From Pleionea sp. CnH1-48 (GTDB taxonomy: Bacteria; Pseudomonadota; Gammaproteobacteria; Enterobacterales; Kangiellaceae), in contig NZ_JAMXSB010000013.1 of assembly GCF_024124665.1 (NCBI RefSeq), forward strand, positions 62,001 to 126,000: a stretch of DNA of 64,000 nt, written 5' to 3'. Positions 37,693 to 47,583 of the stretch are shown here, one piece after another (position 1 is the stretch's first letter; the number at the start of each line of letters is the position of its first letter). Position numbers and translations under genes: made by a program. The notes under the pieces are model-generated. The model was given only the letters and a program-made list of their open reading frames with translations, was not told the origin of the DNA and made no database searches.

Positions 37693-37718
37693 ACGAATAT
37701 TCTCCAATTAGCTGACAT

Positions 37719-38150
37719 TTATTTTTTTACTGGCACCTTGGCCTTAATAACTTCGCCATTCTTCAACACTAGATCAAGCTCAATGGTTTGTCCCTCAGAC
37801 AATGGCTTTTTTATGCCCATCAGCATAATGTGCAACCCGCCGGGTTTAAACTCGACGCGATTTTCACCAGGCACCTGAATTGAGCTTTGATGTAACATGC
37901 GAGCAACGCCATCTTGTTCTTGAGTCAAATGAAACATTGCCGAACGAGATACATCAGACTCAACATCAACGACTTCGATCATCTTGTCTGAGGCGTTTTC
38001 TAGCGTTAGATAGACGGCAGACACTCTTTGTCCTTCTACCACGGCGCGCGCCCAAGAATCGGTTACCTTGAGCGAATGACTATGACCCTCTACCGACCAG
38101 AGCGATAACATAATCACACACACAGCGATAGTTTGTTTAAATAATCTCAT
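37719..38150 (-). CDS. Periplasmic copper chaperone PCu(A)C
   Basis: 143 residues with a signal peptide. The metal motif shows as MFHLTQEQDGVARM, then HQSS, and a later GLHIMLMG, matching the H/M-rich copper-binding pattern of PCu(A)C (DUF461) proteins. It would deliver Cu(I) for cytochrome oxidase assembly. No Sco or cytochrome oxidase gene is in view. Confidence 0.88.
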   Translation of the reverse strand: MRLFKQTIAVCVIMLSLWSVEGHSHSLKVTDSWARAVVEGQRVSAVYLTLENASDKMIEVVDVESDVSRSAMFHLTQEQDGVARMLHQSSIQVPGENRVEFKPGGLHIMLMGIKKPLSEGQTIELDLVLKNGEVIKAKVPVKK

Positions 38151-38229
38151 AATGGCACTCTTAAAAACACAGGTGCCAGTATTCTAACGGTATATTCAAA
38201 AAGATAGTATAGATTCTTTTAGCCAGAGG

Positions 38230-38433
38230 TTATATCGAATCTGTAATCAGCCCAGTGATAATATACCCAACCAAAGTAGGTGTAGTGAAAAAAATCAAAG
38301 AAACAACCATCGCGATTCGAACCAAAGATACATCCCACCCCTGATGCAAAGCGATGCCAGCACAAACCCCAGCTACTTTTTTACGATTACTGGGACGATA
38401 AAATCGGTGTGAACGAGAGTAGTGGCTTCTCAT
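38230..38433 (-). CDS. pspC: PspC-domain protein
   Basis: 67 residues, with RFYRPSNRKKVAGVCAGIAL and one membrane helix, matching the PspC core. The ATG at 38433 is the start: AAGGAG lies 9 bases upstream. The longer frame from a TTG would place that ribosome site inside the coding region. It follows pspA closely (58 bases). No pspB is present. Confidence 0.88.
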   Translation of the reverse strand: MRSHYSRSHRFYRPSNRKKVAGVCAGIALHQGWDVSLVRIAMVVSLIFFTTPTLVGYIITGLITDSI

Positions 38434-38491
38434 AATGTCAAACTCCTTCAATGGTTAACAATAAAGACTTACGGTAGGGAATTGCACAAGC

Positions 38492-39154
38492 CTAAGCCTG
38501 TGCAACTTTCTGTTTCAATTGCTCCAACTCCTGATCAATTTTTTCGTTAGAAGCCAATTCATCGATTTCTTCGCTCAAACTTTTATTCTGGCCAAGATCC
38601 ATTGCTTCAACTTCTGCTTCTAACTGATCCATTCGCTTTTCGAATAATTCAAACTTATTAAAAGCAGTATCGATTGCAGGTGCATTAACTTGATGCTTTA
38701 CCGCTTTGCGCTTTTCGAGGGTTTCTCGGCGTAGCAAAATCGCATCGCGACGAGCAATTGCCTCGTTTAATTTACTTTGCAAACGGCCAACATCCTGCTC
38801 CAATTTTGCGAGAGCGTCTTCAAGGTGATTAAACTCTTTGCGCTGTGCTTCCAGAATCTCGCTAATGCGGTTTTTCTCTTCCAGTGCGGCGCGAGCTAAA
38901 TCTTCACGTCCTTTAGATATCGCCAGTTCGGCTTTCTCCTGCCAGGCCTCTATATCGTGACTCATGACTTCCATCTTACGAGCCAATTCCTTTTTGTCGG
39001 CAATGGTGCGCGCCGATGCGGTTCTTACTTCTACTAACGTTTGTTCCATTTCCTGAATAATCATTTTAACCAATTTTTCAGGGTCTTCTGCTTTATCCAG
39101 CAACGCATTGATATTGCTGTTCACGATGTCCGAAATACGGCTAAAAACTCCCAT
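38492..39154 (-). CDS. pspA: Phage shock protein A (PspA/IM30)
   Basis: 220 residues, almost entirely helical coiled coil. N-terminal amphipathic segment MGVFSRISDIVNSNINALLD and the family block DPEKLVKMIIQEMEQTLVEV. It binds the inner membrane under stress and helps maintain the proton gradient. No pspF activator or pspB is adjacent, so regulation must differ from the E. coli pspABCDE operon. Confidence 0.95.
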   Translation of the reverse strand: MGVFSRISDIVNSNINALLDKAEDPEKLVKMIIQEMEQTLVEVRTASARTIADKKELARKMEVMSHDIEAWQEKAELAISKGREDLARAALEEKNRISEILEAQRKEFNHLEDALAKLEQDVGRLQSKLNEAIARRDAILLRRETLEKRKAVKHQVNAPAIDTAFNKFELFEKRMDQLEAEVEAMDLGQNKSLSEEIDELASNEKIDQELEQLKQKVAQA

Positions 39155-39289
39155 TGTTCACCTCACATAAAATTTAAAATTTGTAAACGTCACCGGTGAT
39201 TGACAGAGAAGAGTAATTCAGAATTCGTGCCAACCCATTAAATAATGACTTAACACATTGATATTATTAGATTTAAAAGACATTCTTGT

Positions 39290-39326
39290 AAAATTAACAA
39301 CGCCAAAGCAGCTCCTTGCTTTGGCG
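39290..39326 (-). terminator. Intrinsic terminator of dusA
   Basis: On the minus strand CGCCAAAGCA-AGGAGC-TGCTTTGGCG, a 10-bp perfect stem (39301-39326), runs into TTGTTAATTTTAC, 43 bases after the dusA stop. Confidence 0.75.
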
Positions 39327-39369
39327 GCTATGACAAAATTAACCAAATTATGGTTAATCTGCCCACTGT

Positions 39370-40347
39370 CTATATTCGGGTAGGAATTCTTTCTAAAGCG
39401 GCCTGCACCACTTCGATTCCAGCATCACTACGATGAGCATTTTCACTCAGATATCGACGCCACTGCTTACCACCTGGCTGAGCGTGAAATAACCCAAGCA
39501 TGTGTCTTACAACATGTTGCAGACGCCCACCTTGCTGGAGATAGCCTTCGATATACGGCAACATCTTATCGACAACTTGCGAGCGAGCTACCTTGTTATG
39601 GGTTGCGCCAAAAAAGCGCTGATCGACGTCAGCAAGGATATATGGATTCTGATAAGCTTCACGCCCAATCATCACACCATCCACGTGCTTTAAATGAGAC
39701 TCCGTCTCTTCGAGCGTCTTAATCCCCCCATTGATAATCACTTCTAACTCGGGGAAATCAGACTTTATTTGATAAACCGTATCGTAATGCAATGGTGGGA
39801 TTTCGCGATTTTCTTTGGGGCTTAATCCCTTTAGCCAGGCTTTACGAGCATGAACGATAAAAGTCTTACAGCCAGCCTGTGCCACCTGAGAGACAAAATC
39901 ATGCAACTCCTCATAGCTGTCTCGGTCATCGATTCCAATACGAGTTTTGACCGTCACTGGAATATCCACCGCCTTTTGCATCGCACTCACACATTCAGCT
40001 ACTAGCTCAGGCTCAGCCATCAAGCAGGCACCAATGCGGCCTTTTTGAACGCGATCACTGGGGCAGCCGACATTTAAATTCACCTCATCGTAGCCAAAAT
40101 CTTGGCAAATTCGAGCACTCTCAGACAACTCATGAGGGTCACAGCCGCCTAATTGCACTGCAATAGGATGCTCTGCCGCATCAAATCCCAACAAACGCTG
40201 GCGATCACCATTAATAACCGCCCCGGTGGTTACCATTTCGGTATACAGCAAGGTATGACGACTAATTTGACGCAAAAAGTAGCGATCATGACGGTCAGTC
40301 CAATCCATCATCGGCGCAACGGATAGGGTTCTATCTAAATAACTCAT
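39370..40347 (-). CDS. dusA: tRNA-dihydrouridine(20/20a) synthase DusA
   Basis: 325 residues. FMN-binding and active-site blocks: [20 protein letters not shown], then [20 protein letters not shown] with the catalytic Cys, KTRIGID, IINGGI and [13 protein letters not shown]. The MMDWTDRH opening distinguishes DusA from DusB and DusC. It reduces U20/U20a in tRNA D-loops. Confidence 0.95.
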   Translation of the reverse strand: MSYLDRTLSVAPMMDWTDRHDRYFLRQISRHTLLYTEMVTTGAVINGDRQRLLGFDAAEHPIAVQLGGCDPHELSESARICQDFGYDEVNLNVGCPSDRVQKGRIGACLMAEPELVAECVSAMQKAVDIPVTVKTRIGIDDRDSYEELHDFVSQVAQAGCKTFIVHARKAWLKGLSPKENREIPPLHYDTVYQIKSDFPELEVIINGGIKTLEETESHLKHVDGVMIGREAYQNPYILADVDQRFFGATHNKVARSQVVDKMLPYIEGYLQQGGRLQHVVRHMLGLFHAQPGGKQWRRYLSENAHRSDAGIEVVQAALERIPTRI

Positions 40348-40597
40348 TGGTTTAATTGAAAAATTAATTAACTAAAGAGAAGTCTTAGTAATATTAAGTC
40401 TTCACCTGTTCAGTGAGCCGCGTATTGTAATACGGGGAACCAAAGCAGATCCATTTCTTTTGGCTTATCCTGAAGCGGTCTAGAAGCTTATAGTAGGAAA
40501 CAAAAGCGCTATCATTAATTCGAATGAGGGATTGTATTCAAGCAAACTCTGGCTTAAAAATACTGAAGCTCCTCATAAACCAACTAAGAAAAATAGT

Positions 40598-40999
40598 ATG
40601 AAAGGTGGCATAGAACTCGGAGAATTTATAGAACAGGTCAAACAAGAGCTGGTAGAAGCACAAAATACTCGGGATTCCTCTTTCTTTAGTCTGGATAATG
40701 TCGAGCTGGAAGTTTCCTTTGCACTGTCCACAAAAGGCAAAGCCAAAGGCAAGCTTTTTGTTGTCAGTCTTGAAGGAGAAACCAATGCCACACAAACCCA
40801 CAAGGTAAAACTCAAGTTATCGCCTTTAGCAACAACACCTCCCATCGAGACCAAGCCACTGCCACCACAGAAACTGAGTGATGCGATCAGCACAAACTCA
40901 AGCGGAGCTTCAGCTCTCGACACAGGAGCATTATCAAAACCGTTAGTCACCTACTTCCAGCACCCTAAAGATGATGAAGACCCAAGCTCTATACTCTAG
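40598..40999 (+). CDS. Trypco2 (trypsin-co-occurring domain 2) protein
   Basis: 133 residues from the ATG at 40598 (the frame opens at a TTG at 40532). The first 80 residues, with IELGEFIEQVKQELVEAQ followed by LDNVELEVSFAL and KVKLKLSPLA, look like the trypco2 domain. That domain has been predicted in NTP-driven conflict systems next to trypsin-like proteases. No protease or NTPase partner is adjacent here. The C-terminal tail is low-complexity. Shine-Dalgarno is weak, and the family call is by eye. Confidence 0.6.
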   Translation: MKGGIELGEFIEQVKQELVEAQNTRDSSFFSLDNVELEVSFALSTKGKAKGKLFVVSLEGETNATQTHKVKLKLSPLATTPPIETKPLPPQKLSDAISTNSSGASALDTGALSKPLVTYFQHPKDDEDPSSIL

Positions 41000-41175
41000 C
41001 AAGCTTCTCACAGTCCATACTTTACTTATTCAGCATGGACGTACTCAAAAAAGTAAGCGGCCTAAGGCTCGAATTTTCTTGAAACATCTCACCAATAGTT
41101 AACAAAAACCCTGCGGATCTGAGCGTTTTGGACTATTAATTAATACTGTGTCTGTTAAATCACGCTGGTTCGATC

Positions 41176-41601
41176 ATGGCCCGACTGCAACTGTATGTTG
41201 TCGCATTGCAAGCGGATGAGTTAGATAACAAGTTACTTGGTAGTATCTTTAACCGTAAAGAGTTCAATATAACTACATTCGGTAAAGCACGCGACTTTCT
41301 TAAATATATGAAGCTTCAACCTGCTCCTGATTGCATGATTACTGATTTAGATCTGTCTGATGAGCCGGGAGAGCAAATCATACATAAAATACGTAGTGAC
41401 GAACGCTGGAAAGATACCCCTATCTTGGTATTGGCAGAATCTGTCGATAAAAATACCGTTCGAAAGCTCAGCAAATATCGAATTAATGGCTATGTTGTCA
41501 AACCTTTCAATCCCGAAAGGCTGTTCAACGATACGCTACGCTTAATGGGCGTTGAGGTTGTCACTCAAAAAACAAAAGTGAAACGGGTAAAAGCTAGCTA
41601 A
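41176..41601 (+). CDS. Single-domain receiver (response-regulator-like) protein
   Basis: 141 residues with a CheY-like fold. Phospho-acceptor candidate is the Asp of CMITDLDLSDEPGEQ (about residue 57). The later VLAES and VVKPFNPERL hold the conserved Thr/Ser and Lys positions. The acidic pair normally near residues 10-13 is poorly conserved (VVALQADELDN), so metal binding may be altered. There is no output domain; the basic tail (KTKVKRVKAS) is short. Partner kinase not in view. Confidence 0.75.
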   Translation: MARLQLYVVALQADELDNKLLGSIFNRKEFNITTFGKARDFLKYMKLQPAPDCMITDLDLSDEPGEQIIHKIRSDERWKDTPILVLAESVDKNTVRKLSKYRINGYVVKPFNPERLFNDTLRLMGVEVVTQKTKVKRVKAS

Positions 41602-41707
41602 GGTTACCGCTTTTGCTTTAGATGCCAACATGGTCATGCAGTAAAAAATTAAAGATTTTTTAGACTTAGCCGATACTCAAAACACAACTGAGCAATATTG
41701 AGTGTCT

Positions 41708-41834
41708 ATACCCAAAGTATTTCAAGGTGCAGGTAGGCAGCCAGCAAGCGAATCCCCTGAGCTTAGATAGACTAAGTGATTGGGGTGAGTGCGCGCAGCT
41801 AACACCGCTGCATCTTGAAAGGCGACGGGAATAT
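41708..41834. repeat. ERIC-type intergenic palindromic repeat, copy 2 (127 bp)
   Basis: Same outer arms and core as the copy at 31053-31177 (CTGAGCTTAGATAGACTAAG centre). The right end reads GGGAATAT rather than GGGTAT. It lies 50 bases upstream of the DUF3718 ATG, so it probably falls in that gene's promoter or 5' leader. Confidence 0.85.
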
Positions 41835-41883
41835 ATTGACCTCACAAACCGTAATAAGAGTCACTGATAGGAGCTATCCAGGT

Positions 41884-42285
41884 ATGAGAAAAAAAGTTTT
41901 ATTTCTAGCAACCTGCTTTACTTTTTCTATGCTGGCAACCCCGGCAAAAGCCAATGATGACTTAATTAGGTTGGCAACCAGCCTATGTGACTATGCAAAA
42001 GCCGATGACAGAACATCGATGCGACGGAAATTGAAAACGTCAGGCATGAACCTGCGTTCTCTCTATCCAGCTATATCGTGTGGTTCAAAAGGCAGTTTAT
42101 TACGCACAGCAACACATAACAACGCGTTTGAAGCAGCAAAATTTATTACCTCTAGAATCGGCAAGAAAAACCTAAAGAAGCCTGAAAATGATGGAAAAAA
42201 TATCTTAGAGTGGACTCAGAGTTTGGTAAGTTCTGGAGATGCAGGAAAACAACCTTTTGTTGATTTGTTTCAATCTAAAATGTAA
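41884..42285 (+). CDS. Small secreted DUF3718-type protein
   Basis: 133 residues: signal peptide (KVLFLATCFTFSMLATPAKA) then a DUF3718-like mature part (LCDYAKADDRTSMRRKLKTS, SLYPAISCGSKGSLLRTA). Two Cys residues may form a disulfide. The start is the ATG at 41884 with GGAG 10 bases upstream; the longer open frame would run back into the ERIC repeat and is not credible. Function unknown. Confidence 0.75.
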   Translation: MRKKVLFLATCFTFSMLATPAKANDDLIRLATSLCDYAKADDRTSMRRKLKTSGMNLRSLYPAISCGSKGSLLRTATHNNAFEAAKFITSRIGKKNLKKPENDGKNILEWTQSLVSSGDAGKQPFVDLFQSKM

Positions 42286-42325
42286 TTTAAAGCTATCGTA
42301 GAGTTTAGCTCCTCTCGATACTAAA

Positions 42326-42365
42326 AAAGGGCGATAAGTCTTGTTACTTATCGCCCTTTCTCTTG
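42326..42365. terminator. Bidirectional intrinsic terminator
   Basis: AAAGGGCGATAAGT-CTTGTT-ACTTATCGCCCTTT followed by CTCTT, with six As on the left. It serves the convergent DUF3718 and chemoreceptor genes. Confidence 0.88.
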
Positions 42366-42430
42366 CGTCAACTAATTCCAGATACTTTTGATCTTTTTCG
42401 AGCCAGAAATATCTAAAAAACCAACCTGCC

Positions 42431-44431
42431 TTATATCTTAAACTGCATCACCATCTGTTGCAGTTGCTCAGCCAAAACTGCCAACTGGCGACTCGCCGAC
42501 AAACTCTCATTAGCACCTTGAGCATTCTGTTCAGCCAATGCTGAAATGTTCGAAATGTTTTCGTGCATTTCATTCGTTACCGAACTTTGCTCTTCGGCAG
42601 AGCTGGCAATATGAGTACTCATATCATTAATGACAGCGACGGCTCGAGTAATACTTTGCAATGCTTCTCCAGCTAATGCCGTTTGATCCACACTTAACTG
42701 AGCTTCCGTTTGGCTTTGCTGCATAACATTCACTGCATCACGGGTTCCGTTTTGCAAACGCTCGATCATGTCTTGGATTTCTGACGTAGATACCTGAGTT
42801 TTACTCGCCAAGGTACGGACTTCATCAGCTACCACTGCAAATCCCCGGCCCTGCTCTCCTGCTCTGGCGGCCTCAATGGCAGCGTTAAGTGCCAGTAAGT
42901 TGGTTTGATCAGCAATACCACGAATCACATCCAGAACAGAGCCAATATTTTCGCTGTACTCATTCAACTTGTTGGTAACATTGGATGACTCTTCAATTTC
43001 ACCAGCCAGTTTGTTAATGGTTCTGATATTGCTTTCAACAACTTCTTGTCCTCTAACCGTTTCCTGATTGGCACTCTGAACTTCTTGCAACGTATTATTA
43101 GCGCTGTTCGCGACTTCTCCTACCGTTGCGGTCATTTCGGTCATGGCAGTTGCCACCAGCTCCGTTTGCTCCCGCTGACGATTAATCGACTCATGGCCTT
43201 GCTTTGCAATGGCTTCGGTTTCTTCGGCACTTGAAGCAAGCTGTTGGGCGCTATCAGCAATACGGCCCACTATATCTCTTAACTTCACCGCCAAATCATT
43301 CACACTTGCCGCTAATCCACCCAGTTCATCGTTCGTTTGAATATCTATTCTTTGAGTTAAATCACCGGTAGCAACTTGTGCAATGGCTTCAACAATATCA
43401 GAAAGAGGGCCTCGAATTCCTCGAATCACTAAATAAGAAATAACTCCAGCAGCAACCACAGCAGCAATAAGCATGATCACAATGATCGACAAACTGCTTT
43501 CAACCTGTGATATAGCTTCATCCTTTGAGCGATCAGCAAATTGCTTGATACTGGACACAACGGTCCTCATTTTTGATATCGCTATACTGAGATGCCCTTC
43601 GGCTTCATTGAGTGTTTTGGCTGATAGATTCCCAGCCCGAATCTGCTCCATATACAAACTGAGCAGGCTTTCATTGCCACTCGTCATGTTGAGCAAACTA
43701 TCGATCGCTTCTCTGAGCTCGCTGTAATAATCGGAGGAACGAGCACTGGTATTACCAAGAGCAGAATAACGTGAATTAACCGCTTCAATGATCGCCTGAT
43801 TATCTTTATAAACGGTTTGAATCGTCGTTAATCGATCAAGATTAAGTGCATCTAAAGTGCTAATGGTACTTTCTCGAATCAAATTACCAATGGCCTGAAC
43901 CTGTTCCTTGGCCGCGCTGTCGCTCACCTCATCGGCAAAGTCAAAGATGATACTATCGACATTATCAGCAGCGTCTTCAAATTCTCCCTTAGCATCGCTG
44001 ATCTTCTCGGCCAGCTGTAACTCTAGCTGATGATTCGCGATTACTTCTGGAATAAGAGCAAAATAGCGTTCGGAGCTGGCTCGACTGTCATTAAACGGTG
44101 ACTCAGCGCCCTGTATTAACTTGATAGACTTCGCCAACAATTTTTGACGCTTCACAAAGCGCGCTTTAATTTGCTCAAACTCCTTTTCAAACCCTCCAAG
44201 CTCGGCACTTAACTGGCTTTTTTGATGGCGATTTATCTTGTCATTTGCTTCAAGCAACTCAGAAATCGTTTCGCCACTGTTTTGCAGCATGGGCGTCGCA
44301 TCTTCTACGACACTGTGTAAATTATTGCTGATACTGCGGATGCTGGAAATACTGGTGATACTGGTGATAACCAATAAAGCCACCACCAAAGAAAAGCCAC
44401 CGGCTATACGAGCAGAAACCGTTAAAGACAT
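42431..44431 (-). CDS. Methyl-accepting chemotaxis protein
   Basis: 666 residues. Membrane helix 1 (about 9-30), a long periplasmic helical domain (about 30-310), helix 2 (LSIIVIMLIAAVVAAGVISYLV), HAMP (RGPLSDIVEAIAQVATGDLT) and a signalling domain with the hairpin tip VIRGIADQTNLLALNAAIEA followed by ARAGEQGRGFAVVADEVR. No C-terminal methylation-receptor pentapeptide is present. The ligand is unknown. ATG at 44431 with GGGAGG upstream. Confidence 0.95.
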   Translation of the reverse strand: MSLTVSARIAGGFSLVVALLVITSITSISSIRSISNNLHSVVEDATPMLQNSGETISELLEANDKINRHQKSQLSAELGGFEKEFEQIKARFVKRQKLLAKSIKLIQGAESPFNDSRASSERYFALIPEVIANHQLELQLAEKISDAKGEFEDAADNVDSIIFDFADEVSDSAAKEQVQAIGNLIRESTISTLDALNLDRLTTIQTVYKDNQAIIEAVNSRYSALGNTSARSSDYYSELREAIDSLLNMTSGNESLLSLYMEQIRAGNLSAKTLNEAEGHLSIAISKMRTVVSSIKQFADRSKDEAISQVESSLSIIVIMLIAAVVAAGVISYLVIRGIRGPLSDIVEAIAQVATGDLTQRIDIQTNDELGGLAASVNDLAVKLRDIVGRIADSAQQLASSAEETEAIAKQGHESINRQREQTELVATAMTEMTATVGEVANSANNTLQEVQSANQETVRGQEVVESNIRTINKLAGEIEESSNVTNKLNEYSENIGSVLDVIRGIADQTNLLALNAAIEAARAGEQGRGFAVVADEVRTLASKTQVSTSEIQDMIERLQNGTRDAVNVMQQSQTEAQLSVDQTALAGEALQSITRAVAVINDMSTHIASSAEEQSSVTNEMHENISNISALAEQNAQGANESLSASRQLAVLAEQLQQMVMQFKI

Positions 44432-44579
44432 ATTAAAATGAGCCTCCCATCGCTACTGGGATTTATTACACAAGAAATAAATACAGTAAATTATTATGAT
44501 GTTTAGGTAAGCTTAGGACAATTGACAACAATTCGCTAAGCATTCGTCCTATCCTGTATCGGCCTAACTGAGTAATTAT

Positions 44580-44644
44580 TAAATAAAAAATAGAAAAAAA
44601 TGATAATTAGGCCCAATATCACTAACCTAAGTAATAATTGGGCC
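44580..44644 (-). terminator. Terminator of the TonB-dependent receptor gene at 44661
   Basis: GGCCCAAT at 44610-44617 pairs with ATTGGGCC at 44637-44644. The inner bases extend the stem with ATTACT/AGTGAT including one wobble. On the minus strand it is followed by a T-rich run (ATTTTTTTCTATTTTTT). Confidence 0.75.
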
Positions 44645-44660
44645 TTGAGATAACTTACTT

Positions 44661-47231
44661 TTAGAAGGAATAACCTAAACGGAAGTAGTAGTAACCACCA
44701 TTAAAGCCCATCGGCGAAGTCACCGGATAAGCCGCACCCGCTTCACCAGCCCATGGGTTATCTTCAGGAAACTCATCAAAGATGTTCTGAGCACCAAAGA
44801 CAATATCAATGTCTTCGTTGACATCATACCCAATTTCGAGGTCAACAGTTGCAGCGCTGTCTACTTCGATGGGGAACACTTCTGAGTCTAAGTGATCTTC
44901 ATAGAACCCATGATAATGGTTGTATCGAGCCGTTACACGCCATGCATCATTAGTGTAATTCATCGAAAGTGTCGCCCGAACATCAGGTAAGCCTTCTTCT
45001 AACAAACGCACTCGAGTCAAACTAATGTTCTGCGCATTAAAGCGGTTAACTTCGGTGTCTGTCCAGTTATAAATCACACCAAAATCAACATCTCCACCCC
45101 ACATTTCCATTGAGTAATTAACAACTAAATCAACACCTTGAGTAGTTGTATCAAAGTCGTTAGTAAAGAAACGAATGGCACTAAAGCTGGATGCATCAGT
45201 GACCCCTTGCGCCAACAAGGCAGCAATATCAGCAGGAGTTAAAGCAATGGAGCTGCTCTGACTGATTCGGTCTTCAACTTTGATGCGGTAATAATCCACC
45301 GTCATGAACAAGTCATCCGCTTCGTATACCGCACCGACAGAGAAGTTTTTAGATAGTTCTGGCTCAAGCGGTGTCGCACCTAACTGCACAGAAATCGGGT
45401 TTGTTGGTGGTAGCGTTGCACGATCTTCTAAACCGTTGGCACCGAAAACGGTACTTACGTTTCTTACATTCGCCTGACCAACCGTTGGTGCTCTGAAGCC
45501 AGTACTGAAAGCACCACGAAAAGCCAAGGTATCCGTATACTGCCAGCGACCAGAAATTTTAGCATTTTCAGTAAAGCCAAAATCTTCGTAATCCTCGAAT
45601 CGAGTTGCCAGAGTCAGTAAGAAGCTGTCGGTTAAATCAAGCTCAACGTCAACATAAGCTGCCCAGTGACTACGATCACGAGCACCTTCGTCTTCTGGAC
45701 GGAAGCCAGGAAAACCGTTAGAACCAATACCAAAACCCTGAGCAGCCAGGTCAGTATTGAAGGTATAAGAAGCCGCATCACCCGCGATGATATCGAAAGT
45801 ATCACGACGAGTTTCAACACCCGCAGCGATATTACCGTTATCTAACGGATAAGATACATCAAAGTTTGCACCCACCTCTTCTTGAATGTAAGAACCAGGA
45901 GTAAACTCCGTTGGCGTATTAGGTCCAAACGCAGCATTGATAGTATTTTTAATGGCAAACTCGACATCGTTTTTACCGTAGGAAACACTAAAGTCATAGG
46001 CAAAACCATTTTCGTCTTCACCACGATAACCCGCAACGATAGAACGATCCGTTACAACACCACCAAAACGAGGTGTAAATCCACCAGGGAACTGACTATA
46101 GAAAGTAAAACAGTTAGGGTTAGCCTCTACTGCGGCTAATGCTCCTGCATCAGGGAGACCACTAGGGCCTAAAGGTATTGCTGTGGGGCATGTAGCTGTG
46201 TTTGGATTTAGATTACCAACTAGGACTCCTAAATAAATATCATCAGCATCAGGATCGTTGGGATCAGGTGTATAAGCCCCAAAAACACCTCTACGAGTTA
46301 AAGGATTACGAAAAAAGAAACCACCTTCAACCTCACGTTGTGCATAATTGCCAAAAGCATAAACTTCGCTGTTATCATTAACTTCCACACCAGAATTGAA
46401 GAAGATCTTATAATCCTCTTTTATTTCAGGGGCCCCCCAAATTTGTGCAGGGTCAGCCACATTAGTATTTCCTGCTGCGATCAGTCCCGCCGCATCCGTT
46501 CGCTGAACACTTCTTGAAGTAGGGTCTGCTTGCTTATATTCAAAACTTAAGTTTAAGAAACCTTTTTCTGTTAGCTGCATACCTTTGTTAGCAGACAACT
46601 GGAAGGCGTTTCCATCACCATCATAATACTGTCCATTACTCACTTCTACATAACCGCCAGAATCAGAATCTTTTAACTGGAAATTAAGAACACCAGCAAT
46701 TGCGTCAGAACCATACTGTGCAGCTGCACCGTCACGCAGAACTTCAACCTGCTGCAACGCAACGCTTGGAATAACAGAAATGTCTGGACCTTGTGAGCCA
46801 TCGGAAATACCACCACCTAAAAATGCAATAACTGCAGAACGGTGACGACGTTTTCCGTTAACAAGGATCAATGTGCTATCTGGTGGCAGGCCACGTAAGT
46901 TAGCAGGACGAACTAACGTAGCAGCATCAGAGATCGGTTGAGCATTTACGTTATAAGAGGGAACCGATACTGCCAGCATAGAGTTCATATCTGTAATACC
47001 CTGACTGGTAAATTCGTCTCCAGTAATGATATCAACAGGTACGGCCGACTCTCCGACAGAACGAGGAGAAGAACGAGAGCCAACAACAACTACTTTTACA
47101 GAGTCTTCTTCATCTTCTTTTTTTTCTGCTTCTTCCTCTTCGGCAAAAGTAGGAAAAGCAATTGCAGAAGCAATAGCTAATACCGATGCTTTTATCCAGA
47201 AGGGTTGTGAGTTAGGTTTCTTTTTTTTCAT
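44661..47231 (-). CDS. TonB-dependent outer-membrane receptor
   Basis: 856 residues. A signal peptide (ASVLAIASAIAFPTFA) and a charged linker (EEEEAEKKEDEEDSV) precede a TonB-box-like VKVVVVGSR. The plug domain has NLRGLPPDSTLILVNGKRRH and VEVLRDGAAAQYGSDAIAG. The 22-strand barrel ends in the aromatic GGYYYFRLGYSF. A loop Cys pair (TATCPTAI ... ANPNCFTF) is likely disulfide-bonded. The substrate is not indicated. A 16-bp palindrome lies 218 bases upstream. Confidence 0.93.
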   Translation of the reverse strand: MKKKKPNSQPFWIKASVLAIASAIAFPTFAEEEEAEKKEDEEDSVKVVVVGSRSSPRSVGESAVPVDIITGDEFTSQGITDMNSMLAVSVPSYNVNAQPISDAATLVRPANLRGLPPDSTLILVNGKRRHRSAVIAFLGGGISDGSQGPDISVIPSVALQQVEVLRDGAAAQYGSDAIAGVLNFQLKDSDSGGYVEVSNGQYYDGDGNAFQLSANKGMQLTEKGFLNLSFEYKQADPTSRSVQRTDAAGLIAAGNTNVADPAQIWGAPEIKEDYKIFFNSGVEVNDNSEVYAFGNYAQREVEGGFFFRNPLTRRGVFGAYTPDPNDPDADDIYLGVLVGNLNPNTATCPTAIPLGPSGLPDAGALAAVEANPNCFTFYSQFPGGFTPRFGGVVTDRSIVAGYRGEDENGFAYDFSVSYGKNDVEFAIKNTINAAFGPNTPTEFTPGSYIQEEVGANFDVSYPLDNGNIAAGVETRRDTFDIIAGDAASYTFNTDLAAQGFGIGSNGFPGFRPEDEGARDRSHWAAYVDVELDLTDSFLLTLATRFEDYEDFGFTENAKISGRWQYTDTLAFRGAFSTGFRAPTVGQANVRNVSTVFGANGLEDRATLPPTNPISVQLGATPLEPELSKNFSVGAVYEADDLFMTVDYYRIKVEDRISQSSSIALTPADIAALLAQGVTDASSFSAIRFFTNDFDTTTQGVDLVVNYSMEMWGGDVDFGVIYNWTDTEVNRFNAQNISLTRVRLLEEGLPDVRATLSMNYTNDAWRVTARYNHYHGFYEDHLDSEVFPIEVDSAATVDLEIGYDVNEDIDIVFGAQNIFDEFPEDNPWAGEAGAAYPVTSPMGFNGGYYYFRLGYSF

Positions 47232-47583
47232 TATATCGCTGCTCCCATAGCGTCTTGGTTCTTTTAATATTTTTTAATCCATCGCCAATGTAACAAAAAA
47301 AATTAACAAGTCAAAATAATGCGCGACGGCAAATTATTAATAGCGATAATCAATCATTTTTTAATTTCAAATAATGATATTTGATTTTTTTTTGCCAACT
47401 AAAAATTAAATTAATTGTTAAAAGCGATAAAAAAAACCAGAAGCTCATTGCTAATCGCGATTAGCGCAGCGCAATAAAAAGTTAAAAATAAATTTGAAAG
47501 AGAGATATAAAAGAAGAGAAATCAGGAAATCATTTTTATCCAAGGAGAAAAACCAACAAGCATTTCTCCTTGTTTTATTTTGT
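47232..47583. other. Regulatory region upstream of the TonB receptor gene
   Basis: 352 very AT-rich bases holding the palindrome at 47450-47465. Related partial GCGATAA/TAGCGATAAT blocks occur near 47341 and 47423. No gene is seen. Confidence 0.5.
47450..47465. promoter_or_regulatory. 16-bp perfect palindrome, candidate operator
   Basis: GCTAATCGCGATTAGC is fully self-complementary in an AT-rich spacer between the TonB receptor and yjbQ-like genes. Suited to a homodimeric repressor. Confidence 0.45.

Noticed and set aside
41815..41883. N-terminal extension of the DUF3718 gene
   Set aside because: It would translate the end of an ERIC repeat and precede a perfectly good signal peptide starting at 41884.
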